A stretch of 64,000 nucleotides of DNA from the NCBI GenBank assembly GCA_031459615.1, contig JAVKIE010000001.1:124001-188000 (forward strand), written 5' to 3'. Below are positions 1 to 8,038 of this stretch, piece by piece. The position numbers and the translations under genes were made by a program. This stretch comes from Calidihabitans tengchongensis (lineage in GTDB: Bacteria > Sysuimicrobiota > Sysuimicrobiia > Sysuimicrobiales > Kaftiobacteriaceae). Under the pieces are notes generated by a model. The model had not been told where the DNA came from. It did no database searches and worked only from the letters and a program-made list of their open reading frames with translations. Every line of letters begins with the position of its first letter. Position 1 is the stretch's first letter.

Positions 1-1
1 T

Positions 2-2155
2 TACGACTGGGGGCCGGAGCACTGCACCTGCGGCCGCGCCGACTGCAGCGTGGCGCTGGACAACGGGTGCCTGCGGTGGCTGGAGGTGTGGAACCTGGTG
101 TTCATGCAGTACGAGCAGCGGCCTGACGGGACCCGCGTTCCCCTGCCGCGCCCCGGGGTGGACACCGGGATGGGGCTGGAGCGGATCACGTCGGTCCTGC
201 AGGGGGTGAACGACGATTACGCCACCGACCTGTTCACCCCTCTCCTGGACCGCCTGCAGGTTCTGCTGGGGCACGATGCCGCCGGCCGCCACGCCCATCG
301 GGTGGCGTACCGGGTGCTGGCAGACCACGGGCGGGCCATGGCGTTCCTGATGGCCGACGGGGTTGTGCCGGGCAACGAGGGGCGCGGCTATGTGCTGCGG
401 ATGATCATGCGGCGGGCGATGCGCTTTGCCCGCGCCGCGGGCGTCAGCCACCCCCTGCTGGCGGACCTGGCCGATGCGGTGGTGGACCTGATGGGAGAGC
501 GCTATCCGGAACTGGCCTCCCAGCGGGAGTTCATCCGGACCGTCGCCCGCCAGGAGGAGGAACGCTTCGCCCAGACCCTGGCGGCGGGCCTGCAGAAGCT
601 GGACGAGCTGGTGGCGGCCACCCTGGCCCGGGGGCATCGGGTCCTGGCCGGCGAGGACGTCTTCCGGCTGTACGACACCTACGGCTTCCCCCTGGAGATG
701 ACCCGGGACGTGGCCCGCGAGCGCGGGCTGACCGTGGACGAGTCCGGATTCGCCCGGGCCCTGGAGGCCCAGCGGGAGCGCGCCCGGGCCGCCCAGGCGT
801 TCGGGCTGCGGCCCGACGAGCGCCGGTACGCGGCCCTGGCGGAGGCGGGAGTGACCAGCGAGTTCATCGGCTACCGGCGCCTGCGGGCGCGCGCCCGGGT
901 CCTGGCCGTGCTGGTGCCGGACGGGCAGGTGCAGGAGGCGCGCGAAGGCGCCGAGGTGGAGGTGGTGCTGGACCGCACGCCGTTCTATCCCGAAGGCGGC
1001 GGTCAGGTGGGCGATACGGGCGTCCTGGCGGGCCGCGACGGCGAGGTGGAGGTGACGGACACCCAGCGGCCGCTGCCCGGGCTGATCGTCCACCGCGGCC
1101 GCGTGGTGCGCGGGCGGATCCGGGCCGGGCAGAGCGTGCGGGCGGCCGTGGACCAGGCACGGCGATGGGACATCATGCGCAACCACACGGCGACCCACCT
1201 GCTCCACCGGGCCCTGCGGGAGGTCCTGGGCGAGCACGCCCGCCAGGCCGGGTCCCTGGTGGCCCCCGACCGGCTGCGGTTCGACTTCGTGCACACCGCC
1301 CCGCTGACCGCGGCCCAGCGGGCGGCGGTCGAAGAGCGGGTCAACGAGCAGATCCTGGCCGACCTGCCGGTGCGCGCCCGCTGGATGTCTCTGGAGGACG
1401 CCCTGCGCCTGGGCGCCGTGGCCCTGTTCGGCGAGAAGTACGGCGACCGGGTGCGGGTGGTCAGCATCGCCGACTACAGCCGCGAACTGTGCGGCGGCAC
1501 CCACCTGTCGCGCACCTCCCAGGCGGGGCTGTTCAAGGTCACGGCCGAGAGCGGGGTCGCCGCCGGCATCCGGCGGGTGGAGGCCGTGACCGGGCGCGGA
1601 GTGCTGGCGCTCCTGCGCCAGCAGGAGGCCACCCTGCGGGCGCTGTCCGAACGCCTGCGGGCGGGCCCCGAGGAGCTGGTGGAGCGGGTCGCACGGCTGC
1701 TGGAGAGGGAGCGGGATCTGGAGCGGGAGCTGCGCACGGCCCGCGCCCGCGCCTCTGCCGTGGAGGCCGTGCCGGCGGTGGTCCTGGACGGCACCACCGT
1801 CGTCGTGGCCGACACCGATCTGGAGGAGCCGGCGGACCTGCGCGCGGAAGCCGACCGGTTGCGGGCGCGGCTGGACCAGCAGCGCGTGGCGGGCGTCGTG
1901 GTGGTCGCCTCCTCCCGCAGCGGGGCCGTGGTGGCGACCCGCACCACCGCGGTGACGCCGCCCGTGGACGCCGGCCGTCTGGTCCGGCTGCTGGTGGAGC
2001 GGTTCGGCGGGCGCGGGGGCGGCCGACCGACCCTGGGCCAGGGGGGCCTGCGGGACCGGGCCCTGGTCGGCGAGATGGTCCGGGCCAGCCGCGATCCCGC
2101 GTTTCTGCGGACTCTGCTGGAGCAGGCGCGGGAGGAGGCGGCGGGGTCGGGATGA
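2..2155 (+). CDS. alaS: Alanyl-tRNA synthetase, 5' end outside window
   Basis: This gene charges tRNA-Ala with alanine in the cytoplasm. The frame is open from base 2, so the true start lies upstream; about 717 residues are visible against a usual 870-880. The visible part begins inside the class II catalytic core, with a motif 3-like GMGLERI near base 170. It continues into the editing domain with the zinc-type motif HTATH near 1183 and CGGTH near 1490, both needed to clear mischarged Ser/Gly. It ends in the DHHA1 C-terminal domain, with a glycine-rich GGGRPTLGQGG near 2015. The stop overlaps the start of ruvX by two bases, and alaS-ruvX-DUF1292-mltG is the gene order seen in Firmicutes. Identification is secure. 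Confidence 0.97.
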   Translation, partial: YDWGPEHCTCGRADCSVALDNGCLRWLEVWNLVFMQYEQRPDGTRVPLPRPGVDTGMGLERITSVLQGVNDDYATDLFTPLLDRLQVLLGHDAAGRHAHRVAYRVLADHGRAMAFLMADGVVPGNEGRGYVLRMIMRRAMRFARAAGVSHPLLADLADAVVDLMGERYPELASQREFIRTVARQEEERFAQTLAAGLQKLDELVAATLARGHRVLAGEDVFRLYDTYGFPLEMTRDVARERGLTVDESGFARALEAQRERARAAQAFGLRPDERRYAALAEAGVTSEFIGYRRLRARARVLAVLVPDGQVQEAREGAEVEVVLDRTPFYPEGGGQVGDTGVLAGRDGEVEVTDTQRPLPGLIVHRGRVVRGRIRAGQSVRAAVDQARRWDIMRNHTATHLLHRALREVLGEHARQAGSLVAPDRLRFDFVHTAPLTAAQRAAVEERVNEQILADLPVRARWMSLEDALRLGAVALFGEKYGDRVRVVSIADYSRELCGGTHLSRTSQAGLFKVTAESGVAAGIRRVEAVTGRGVLALLRQQEATLRALSERLRAGPEELVERVARLLERERDLERELRTARARASAVEAVPAVVLDGTTVVVADTDLEEPADLRAEADRLRARLDQQRVAGVVVVASSRSGAVVATRTTAVTPPVDAGRLVRLLVERFGGRGGGRPTLGQGGLRDRALVGEMVRASRDPAFLRTLLEQAREEAAGSG

Positions 2156-2562
2156 GGGTTCTGGCGCTGGATGTGGGCGCGCGGCGCATCGGGCTGGCGA
2201 TCTCGTCGCCCGACGGGACCCTGGCCCAGCCCGCAGGCGTGGTCGAGCGCCGCTCCTGGCCCCAGGTGGTGGAGGCGCTGCGCGAGCGGATCCGACGCTA
2301 CGGGGTGGAGCGGGTGGTGGTGGGCCTGCCTCGCCGCCTGGACGGGACCGAGGCCACCGCGGCGGAGGTGGCCCGGCGGTTTGCCCGCCGGCTGCAGGAG
2401 GCCCTGGGGGTGCCGGTGGACCTGGCCGACGAGTGGCTGACGACGGTGGAGGCCGAGCGACTGCTGGTGGCCGCCGACCTCAGCCGCCGCCGGCGGCGCC
2501 AGACGCGCGATGCGGTGGCGGCGGCGCTGATCCTGCAGACCTACCTCGACCGGCGGCGTTGA
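2152..2562 (+). CDS. ruvX: RuvX/YqgF family putative pre-16S rRNA nuclease / Holliday junction resolvase
   Basis: This is a 136-residue RNase H-fold protein of the YqgF/RuvX family. Members process the 5' end of pre-16S rRNA and have also been described as Holliday junction resolvases. The N-terminal strand LALDVGARRIGLA carries the conserved Asp and the G-x-x-R-I-G-x-A signature. The central VVVGLPRRLDG and the C-terminal DAVAAALILQTYL helix with its Asp are also family hallmarks. The ATG overlaps the alaS stop, indicating translational coupling. Length matches the family norm of about 138. Confidence 0.93.
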   Translation: MRVLALDVGARRIGLAISSPDGTLAQPAGVVERRSWPQVVEALRERIRRYGVERVVVGLPRRLDGTEATAAEVARRFARRLQEALGVPVDLADEWLTTVEAERLLVAADLSRRRRRQTRDAVAAALILQTYLDRRR

Positions 2563-2657
2563 CACCCCCCCGGCGCGGTGTTACGCTCTCACCGTCGTGG
2601 CGGGAATTCTCCGGATGGGCCGGCCGGCGGGCCGGCCCTCCGGCGCGAGGTGCGGTC

Positions 2658-2960
2658 GTGGCCGACCGGGGAGAAGTCATCACGTTGCTGGACGAGCAGG
2701 GCCAGGCTCACGACTTCAGCCTGGTGGACGTGATCGAGGTGGACCGGCACCGCTACGCCATCCTCCAGCCGCTGTCGGGCGAAGGCGTCTCCGAGGACGA
2801 CCCTGCGGTGGTGTTCCGGGTGGAGGGGGAGACGCTGGTGGCGGTGGAGGACGAGGAAGAGTTCCGCAAGGTCGCCGACGCCATCGAGGCCGAGGCGGGC
2901 TACGACGATGTGGAGGTCGTGGGCGAGGACTCCTCCTCCGACGACGACGCCGTCAACTGA
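2658..2960 (+). CDS. DUF1292 (YrzB-like) small acidic protein
   Basis: This is a 100-residue protein of the DUF1292 family (YrzB in Bacillus). The family has no established biochemical role, but it sits between ruvX and mltG in many Firmicutes. The frame is open further upstream, but the GTG at 2658 gives the expected N-terminus, starting just before GEVITLLDEQGQ. The core shows the family pattern YAILQPL followed by AVVFRVEGE. The C-terminus is strongly acidic (EDSSSDDD). The 95-base gap after ruvX has no other gene. The ribosome-binding site is weak (GCGAGG, about 8 bases upstream), so the exact start is a best guess. Confidence 0.85.
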   Translation: MADRGEVITLLDEQGQAHDFSLVDVIEVDRHRYAILQPLSGEGVSEDDPAVVFRVEGETLVAVEDEEEFRKVADAIEAEAGYDDVEVVGEDSSSDDDAVN

Positions 2961-2984
2961 CCTCCGCGCGGTGCCGGCTGGCCG

Positions 2985-3989
2985 ATGACGTCAGCGCGGC
3001 GCACTGCGGTGCTGGCAGGAGCCGTTCTCGCGGCGGGAGCGGCGGCGGTGGCATCCGCCGCCACCGCGGTGCGTCCCGCCAACCCCTCCGGATCCCCCCA
3101 GGTGGTGCTGGTGCCCCCGGGCGCGCCGGCCGCGGAGATCGGAAGGCGGCTGGAATCCGAGGGCATCATCCGCCGCGCGTCCGACTTCGTGTGGGTGGTG
3201 CGCCTGCGCCGGCTGGAGGGGCGGCTGCAGGGCGGGGAGTACCGGCTGTCTCCGGCCATGGGTCTGCTGGAGGTGGTGGATGTCCTGGCCCGGGGCCAGG
3301 TCCTCCTCCACGAGGTCACGGTGCCCGAGGGCTACACGGCACTGGATGTCGCCCGGCTCCTGGCCGACGCCGGCCTGGGCGACCGCCGGCGGCTGGAGGC
3401 GCTGGTCCGGGGTGGCGCGGCGCGCCTGCCCCACGCCTTTCTCCGCGGCGTGCCCACCGGCTCTCTGGAAGGGTACCTGTTTCCCGACACCTACCGCCTG
3501 CCCCGGGGCTGGCCCGAGGAGCGGGTGGTGGGCGTCCTGCTGGACCGGTTTGCCGACGTGGTCCTTCCCCTGTGGCGGCAGGAGGGAGGAGGCCGGTCCC
3601 TGCATGAGATCGTCACGATGGCGTCCCTGGTGGAACGGGAGGCCCGGCGGGACGACGAGCGGGCGCTGATCGCGGGCGTCCTGTACAACCGCCTGCGCCG
3701 CGGCATGCGCCTGGAGGTGGACGCGACGGTCCTGTATGCGTTGGGCCGGCACAAGGCGGTGGTGACCTACCGCGACCTGGACGTGGACTCCCCGTACAAC
3801 ACCTACCGCCGGGCGGGCCTGCCTCCCGGCCCCATCGCCAACCCGGGTCTGGCGTCCATCCGGGCGGCCCTGCGGCCGGCGGCCACCGACTACCTGTACT
3901 ACGTGGCCCGGCCCGACGGCTCCCACGTCTTCAGCCGCACCTACCGCGAGCACCTGGCCGCCATCCGGAGGCACCGGTCGGGCCAGTGA
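2985..3989 (+). CDS. mltG: Endolytic murein transglycosylase MltG
   Basis: MltG cleaves nascent peptidoglycan strands at the inner membrane and acts as a glycan-length terminator. The 334-residue product has one N-terminal membrane segment (about residues 7-27), then a LysM-like region (EGYTALDVARLLADAGL) and the YceG catalytic domain. SLEGYLFPDTYRLP is the typical lead-in. The catalytic glutamate is E217 in ASLVEREA, matching E218 of the E. coli enzyme by motif. DSPYNTYRRAGLPPGPIANPG is the conserved C-terminal segment. It overlaps the following HAD gene by four bases. Confidence 0.95.
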   Translation: MTSARRTAVLAGAVLAAGAAAVASAATAVRPANPSGSPQVVLVPPGAPAAEIGRRLESEGIIRRASDFVWVVRLRRLEGRLQGGEYRLSPAMGLLEVVDVLARGQVLLHEVTVPEGYTALDVARLLADAGLGDRRRLEALVRGGAARLPHAFLRGVPTGSLEGYLFPDTYRLPRGWPEERVVGVLLDRFADVVLPLWRQEGGGRSLHEIVTMASLVEREARRDDERALIAGVLYNRLRRGMRLEVDATVLYALGRHKAVVTYRDLDVDSPYNTYRRAGLPPGPIANPGLASIRAALRPAATDYLYYVARPDGSHVFSRTYREHLAAIRRHRSGQ

Positions 3990-4573
3990 TCACGGCGTGG
4001 TTGCGGGCGGCGCGCGGCCGCATGTTGCCCCTGACCCGGTGGGTCACCCCGAGCCGGACCGCGGCGTCGGTCCTCGACCTGTCCCCCCAGGACCTGCGCG
4101 CGGGCGGGGTGCGGGGGCTGATCCTGGACCTGGACAACACCGTGGTGCCCTGGGGGTCGGCCGCTCCCTCTGCCGACGTGGTGCGGTGGGTGTCGGCGGT
4201 GCGGGCGGCGGGCCTGGCGGTGTGCATCGTCTCCAACAGCTTCACCTCCCGCGCCCGGCGGGTGGGGGAGATCCTGGGCGTTCCGGTGGTGTCCTGGGCC
4301 GCCAAACCGGCGCCGTGGGCCTTCCGGCGCGCCCTGCGGGTCCTGGGGACCGCCCCCGCCCAGACGGCGCTGGTGGGCGATCAGCTGTTCACCGACATCC
4401 TGGGCGGCAACCTGCTGGGCCTGCGCACGATCCTGGTGGAGCCGCTGTCGCCCCGGGAGTTTGTCACCACCCGGTGGGTCCGCCGCCTGGAGGCCGCGGT
4501 GCGCCGGATGGTGGGCGGCGGGCCGGGCGGTGGCACGGCAGGGGACTCTCACCAGCAGCCCGGGGATGACTAA
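3986..4573 (+). CDS. yqeG: YqeG family HAD IIIA-type phosphatase
   Basis: This is a 195-residue haloacid dehalogenase-superfamily phosphatase of the YqeG type. HAD motif I is visible as ILDLDNTVVPW, with nucleophile D48 and D50. Motif II is the serine/threonine in CIVSNSF. The lysine in SWAAKPAPWAF serves motif III, and VGDQLFTDILGGN is motif IV. The physiological substrate of YqeG is not established. The GTG start overlaps the mltG stop (coupled translation). In Bacillus the gene lies next to yqeH and aroE; here the neighbours are peptidoglycan enzymes. Confidence 0.9.
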   Translation: MITAWLRAARGRMLPLTRWVTPSRTAASVLDLSPQDLRAGGVRGLILDLDNTVVPWGSAAPSADVVRWVSAVRAAGLAVCIVSNSFTSRARRVGEILGVPVVSWAAKPAPWAFRRALRVLGTAPAQTALVGDQLFTDILGGNLLGLRTILVEPLSPREFVTTRWVRRLEAAVRRMVGGGPGGGTAGDSHQQPGDD

Positions 4574-4603
4574 CGCCGAGCAGCCCACGGGCATAGCGAA
4601 CGT

Positions 4604-5527
4604 GTGAGCGCCCAACAGAAGCGGTATGCGGCGGTCATCGTGGCCACCGTGGGGGTGCTGGTGGCGGCGGCCGCCGCCGCGGTGGCAGGCGACGCGCTGA
4701 CAGCTGCCAGACAGGCGCACCTGGCCGGCCGCCACGCCCAGGCGGTGGCCCTTCTGCGGGCGTATCTGCAGGCCCACCCCGCCGACGCGTCCGCCTGGGT
4801 GTGGCTGGGCGCGTCCTACTACCAGCTGGGGGCCGCCCCCCAGGCCGTGGCATCCTTCCGGCAGGCCCTGGCCCTGCGTCCCTCCCCCGAGGTCGCCCTG
4901 TGGCTGGGAGCCGCCTTGGTGAAGGCGGGCCGGGATGACGAGGCGCGCGCCGCCTTCCGGAGGGCCGCCCGCAGCCCCCACCCGCAGACCTCCACCCTGG
5001 CCTGGCAGTGGCTGCGGGCCCAGGAGGCCGACCACATGGCCGTGCTGGCCCACCCGCCGTCTGTGGACGCCTACGCCCGCGTGGTGCGCTGGTACAACCC
5101 CGTCCTGTCCGCATCCCAGGTGGATGCCATCGTCCGCAGCGTCCTGTACTACAGTGACCGCTATGCCGTCGACCCCCGCCTGGTGGTGGCCCTGATCGCC
5201 GTGGAGTCCGGGTTCCACATCGGCGCCCGCTCGCCGGCCGGAGCGGTCGGTCTGGGACAGCTGATGCCCCAGACCTGGCAGAGCCTGGGGGTGAACCCCC
5301 TGGACCCGGTGGGCAACATCTACGGGACGGTGCGGTGGCTGCGGGCCCAGCTGGACCGCTTCGGGGGCAACGTCTCCCTGGCCCTGGCGGCCTACAACGC
5401 CGGCCACGGCGCCGTGACCCGGTACAACGGGATCCCGCCCTACCGGGAAACCCAGTGGTACGTGCTCAACGTCCTGCGCCTGTACACCCACCTGGCCGGA
5501 GGCGTCCGGCAGGCCTCCTCCCGCTGA
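4604..5527 (+). CDS. Lytic transglycosylase (SLT domain) with N-terminal TPR repeats
   Basis: This is a predicted exported peptidoglycan lytic transglycosylase of 307 residues. A hydrophobic N-terminus (about residues 8-28) serves as signal or anchor. Two to three TPR-like repeats follow (about residues 30-130, for example ASAWVWLGASYYQLG). The SLT domain occupies about residues 175-300. Catalytic E201 lies in IAVESGF, followed by SPAGAVGLGQLMPQTW and ALAAYNAGHGAVTRYNG, the canonical motifs of family 1 transglycosylases. The GTG start has no strong ribosome-binding site; another start nearby cannot be excluded. A 376-base leader region follows it. Confidence 0.92.
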   Translation: MSAQQKRYAAVIVATVGVLVAAAAAAVAGDALTAARQAHLAGRHAQAVALLRAYLQAHPADASAWVWLGASYYQLGAAPQAVASFRQALALRPSPEVALWLGAALVKAGRDDEARAAFRRAARSPHPQTSTLAWQWLRAQEADHMAVLAHPPSVDAYARVVRWYNPVLSASQVDAIVRSVLYYSDRYAVDPRLVVALIAVESGFHIGARSPAGAVGLGQLMPQTWQSLGVNPLDPVGNIYGTVRWLRAQLDRFGGNVSLALAAYNAGHGAVTRYNGIPPYRETQWYVLNVLRLYTHLAGGVRQASSR

Positions 5528-5662
5528 GCGGCTTCCGGACGGCGTGCGCGGCCCGGCCGCGCTTCTCTGGGACTGGCACCAAACTTGCTCACATCTTCTC
5601 CGGAGGCATCCGGCGCCTGCCCTGCGCGGCGGCGACGGCGGGACCGGCGGGACGGTAGCCCC

Positions 5663-5691
5663 TTGCAATTTGGGGGTGAGTTTGTTAGAAT
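5663..5691 (+). promoter_or_regulatory. Sigma-70-type promoter for the riboswitch transcript
   Basis: TTGCAA (5663-5668) and TAGAAT (5686-5691) are separated by exactly 17 bases. Transcription would start near 5698, just before the first pairing strand of the riboswitch at 5701. The spacing and the position directly ahead of a structured RNA make this one of the two best promoters in the window. Confidence 0.8.
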
Positions 5692-5700
5692 CCGGCCAGT

Positions 5701-5798
5701 CCTCGCGATAAAGGCAAACCCAGGGTGACCTGGGGGCGCAAAGCTACGGGACCTGCCGGTGGCGATGGCCGGAAGGTCAGCCGGGCTGCCGAACGAGG
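5701..5798 (+). ncRNA. Cyclic di-GMP-I (GEMM-I) riboswitch aptamer
   Basis: All main GEMM-I elements are visible. P1 is CCTCG (5701-5705) pairing with CGAGG (5794-5798). Next comes the conserved AAAGGCAAACC at 5710-5720. The first hairpin is CCCAGG, a GTGA (GNRA) tetraloop and CCTGGG (5719-5734). It is followed by the conserved GCGCAAAGCTACGGG (5736-5750) and a second, longer hairpin arm ending in GCCGGGCTGCC. GEMM-I RNAs bind cyclic di-GMP. It lies directly downstream of a promoter and about 105 bases ahead of a sigma factor start codon. The identification rests on consensus and secondary structure only, but the match is close. Confidence 0.9.
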
Positions 5799-5800
5799 CG

Positions 5801-5898
5801 ATTGTTTTTCCCTCCTGCGGCAGTCCTCCGGTCCCGTCTCAGCGCTGCGCCTCCGATTCCGCGGGCATCGGCGATGTCCGGCGGGTGACAGGAGGAGG
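5801..5898 (+). promoter_or_regulatory. Probable riboswitch expression platform and sigma factor RBS
   Basis: The leader after the aptamer starts with a T-rich run (5802-5809). CGGCAG (5818-5823) can pair with CTGCCG (5786-5791) inside the 3' part of the aptamer. CCTCCT (5811-5816) and TCCTCC (5824-5829) are both complementary to the strong Shine-Dalgarno AGGAGGAGG (5890-5898), which precedes the ATG at 5904. This arrangement would allow ligand-dependent exposure or sequestration of the RBS. Which state is ON cannot be told from sequence. Confidence 0.5.
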
Positions 5899-5903
5899 CT
5901 GCT

Positions 5904-6689
5904 ATGGGACGCAGGGGCACGCTGCATGCGGCGCGGGAGACCCCGCCCGACGACTTCCTGGCCTGGTTCCGCGCGTATCGTTCGTCACGATCCCCCGACC
6001 TGCACGAGAAACTGACCACCCACTTCATGCCGCTGGTCCACCAGGTGGCCCGCCGGTACGCCCGCTCGGGCATCCCCCTGGACGACCTGCATCAGATCGG
6101 GTACATCGGCCTGATGAACGCGGTCACCAACTTCGACCCCGACCGGCGGGTCAAGTTCGAGACCTACGCCCGCCACCTGATCGCCGGCGAGATCCGCCAC
6201 TACCTGCGCGACCAGGGGACGACGGTCCGCCGGCCGCGCTGGCTGTACGAGATGGACCACCGGGTCAACCGGGCGGTGACCAGCCTCACCCAGCGCATCG
6301 GGCGGCCGCCCACCCCCGCCGAGATCGCCCGGGAGATCCAGAGCTCCGAGGACGAGGTGGTGGAGGTCCTGCAGGCCCGGGAGTCGCTGCGGCTCGTCTC
6401 GCTGGACGAGGAGCGAGAGGGCGACGACGGCGCCCCCATCGCCCAGCGGGACCGCATCACCACCAAGCACGTGGCCGGCTCGATGCCCGTGGAAGAGCGG
6501 GTGCTGGTCCACGACGCCGTGGAGCGCCTGTCGGATCTGCAGCGCAAGGTGATCTACTACCTGTTCTTCATGGACCTGACCCAGACGGAGGCCGCCCGCC
6601 GGCTGGGCATCTCCCAGAAGCACGTCTCCCGGGTGATGCACGCCGCCCTGCGGCGCCTGCGGGAGAGTCTGCGGCCGGAGGCGGTGTGA
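5904..6689 (+). CDS. Group 3 RNA polymerase sigma factor (SigB/SigF/FliA-like)
   Basis: This 261-residue alternative sigma factor would direct RNA polymerase to a special promoter set. Region 2 is clear (DDLHQIGYIGLMNAVTNF, then FETYARHLIAGEIRHYLRDQ). Region 3 follows (RPPTPAEIAREIQSSEDEV). Region 4 holds a helix-turn-helix (LTQTEAARRLGISQKHVSRV). The architecture is that of the flagellar/sporulation/stress sigma-70 subgroup rather than ECF factors. The start is fixed by AGGAGGAGG six bases upstream. A cyclic di-GMP riboswitch precedes it, and regulators and the type IV pilus motor genes follow on the same strand. A role in switching on pilus or surface genes is therefore likely but inferred. 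No anti-sigma factor is seen nearby. Confidence 0.93.
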   Translation: MGRRGTLHAARETPPDDFLAWFRAYRSSRSPDLHEKLTTHFMPLVHQVARRYARSGIPLDDLHQIGYIGLMNAVTNFDPDRRVKFETYARHLIAGEIRHYLRDQGTTVRRPRWLYEMDHRVNRAVTSLTQRIGRPPTPAEIAREIQSSEDEVVEVLQARESLRLVSLDEEREGDDGAPIAQRDRITTKHVAGSMPVEERVLVHDAVERLSDLQRKVIYYLFFMDLTQTEAARRLGISQKHVSRVMHAALRRLRESLRPEAV

Positions 6690-6779
6690 GGCGTGCACAC
6701 ATCCGGCCCGGGGGGACGCTCCACCCGCCGGGGTGAGGTCCCTCCGGCAGACGCCGGGGAAGATGGAGGAGGAGAGCAC

Positions 6780-7064
6780 GTGAAGACCGAGGACCGGACC
6801 GTGGCGCCCGATCTGCCCATCTACCCCATCCGCACGGTGGCCCGCCTGACGGGCGTGGACGCCCGGCGGATCCGGGCGTGGGAGAGCCAGTACGGGCTGC
6901 TCCGCCCCGCCCGCACCCGGGGAGGGCACCGGCTGTTCAGCCAGCGCGACCTGGAGCTGATCCGGCGCATCAAGCGCCTCATCGACGAAGAGGGGCTCCG
7001 CCTGCAGGGGGTGCGGCTGCTGCTGGAGGCGGAGGCCGCCGCCGACGGCGGCACCGAGCGCTGA
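6780..7064 (+). CDS. MerR-family transcriptional regulator, DNA-binding domain only
   Basis: This is a 94-residue protein made almost entirely of a MerR winged helix-turn-helix. YPIRTVARLTGVDARRIRAWE is the recognition helix region, and GLLRPARTRGGHRLFSQRDLELI is the wing with the typical R-Y/F pattern. A short dimerising helix follows, and there is no effector-binding domain. The GTG at 6780 is preferred over an in-frame GTG at 6693 because GGAGGAGG lies upstream at a good distance. It sits between the sigma factor and two roadblock proteins, so it probably belongs to the same regulatory operon. Confidence 0.88.
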   Translation: MKTEDRTVAPDLPIYPIRTVARLTGVDARRIRAWESQYGLLRPARTRGGHRLFSQRDLELIRRIKRLIDEEGLRLQGVRLLLEAEAAADGGTER

Positions 7065-7085
7065 GGGGTCTGTGAGGACCTGATC

Positions 7086-7463
7086 ATGGCCACCACTCTC
7101 AAGGACCTGTTGCGGGCGCTGGTGGGGGGTATCGAAGGCCTGGTGGGCGCCGCCGTGGTCAACATGGACGGCAGCCCCGTGGAAGTCCTCAAGGTGGACC
7201 CCCACTTCGCCATCGAGGAGGTCGCCCCCGAAGGCGCCGTGGCCGGCAAAGTGCTGGACTACCTGTGCCAGAAGGTGGACGGCGGCCCCATCGACCACAT
7301 CATGCTGGTGGCCGAGCGCTACATCCTCCTGATGGCCATGGCCGGCCAGGAGTATTACGTGGCCATCGTCATCCACCCGCGGGGAAACGTGGGCAAGGCG
7401 CGCCTGCAGCTGCGCCGCTTCATGCCCGAGATTGCGTCGGTGCTCAACGCCGGGGTGATCTGA
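7086..7463 (+). CDS. Roadblock/LC7 domain protein 1
   Basis: This 125-residue protein has the alternating hydrophobic pattern of the roadblock/LC7 fold. It contains LLRALVGGIEGLVGAAVVNMDGSPVEV, a central helix (EEVAPEGAVAGKVLDYL) and a strand pair (HIMLVAERYILLMAMAGQEYYVAIVIHP). Bacterial roadblock proteins such as MglB act as partners of small Ras-like GTPases in polarity and motility. No such GTPase is encoded in this window. It lies 21 bases after the MerR gene. Family assignment is by pattern. Confidence 0.75.
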   Translation: MATTLKDLLRALVGGIEGLVGAAVVNMDGSPVEVLKVDPHFAIEEVAPEGAVAGKVLDYLCQKVDGGPIDHIMLVAERYILLMAMAGQEYYVAIVIHPRGNVGKARLQLRRFMPEIASVLNAGVI

Positions 7464-7614
7464 ACGGTCGAGGCGTCGGAGCGTGGGACCGTTGGAGCGG
7501 TGACACGAGGATGCTGGCCCGGCGGACAGGCGAGGTCACACGCCCGCTCCAGGGGCGCTCCCGTTCCGACGCGTCACCACTCCGGCGCGTGAACGCCCGG
7601 AAAGGAGCCCGGGG

Positions 7615-7989
7615 ATGCATTCGGTGGATGTGACGGCAGGCGGGCTGCGGGGCATTCTGGACGCCCTGTTGCGGGTGGACGGGGTGACCGCGGCCCTGGT
7701 GGTCGGCCGCGACGGTTTCGTGATCGAGGCGGCCACGGCCCACCCGGTGGACACCGACTCGGTGGGGGCCATCGCCGCCAGCAGCCTGGCGGCCGCGGAG
7801 GCCATGGGCACCGAGCTGAACCTGGGCGCCCTGGGATCCATTCTCATCGAGTACGACGTGGGGCCGGTGGCCGTGACCCCCGTGGGGCCGGATGCCTGCC
7901 TGGCGGTGGTGGGCAACCAGGGGGCAAACCTGGGCCGCCTGCGCATCGAGATGCGCAAGATCCGCCAGGCGGTGGCCAGCCAGCTCTGA
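7615..7989 (+). CDS. Roadblock/LC7 domain protein 2 (MglB-like)
   Basis: This 124-residue protein is a clearer roadblock/LC7 member than its neighbour. LRGILDALLRVDGVTAALVVGRDGFVIE is the first helix and strand pair. AIAASSLAAAEAMGTEL forms the long helix, and SILIEYDVGPVAVTPVGPDACLAVVG the central sheet. RLRIEMRKIRQAVA is the final helix. An RBS (GGAGCCCGGGG) precedes the ATG. A 151-base spacer separates it from roadblock protein 1; I see no gene in that spacer. Placement directly before the pilB gene suggests a role in controlling pilus assembly or its polarity; this is inferred. Confidence 0.85.
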   Translation: MHSVDVTAGGLRGILDALLRVDGVTAALVVGRDGFVIEAATAHPVDTDSVGAIAASSLAAAEAMGTELNLGALGSILIEYDVGPVAVTPVGPDACLAVVGNQGANLGRLRIEMRKIRQAVASQL

Positions 7990-8038
7990 TGGCGTGGACG
8001 GCTGAAGGCGGACGTCACAGGTCCTCGAGCCAGCTCCC

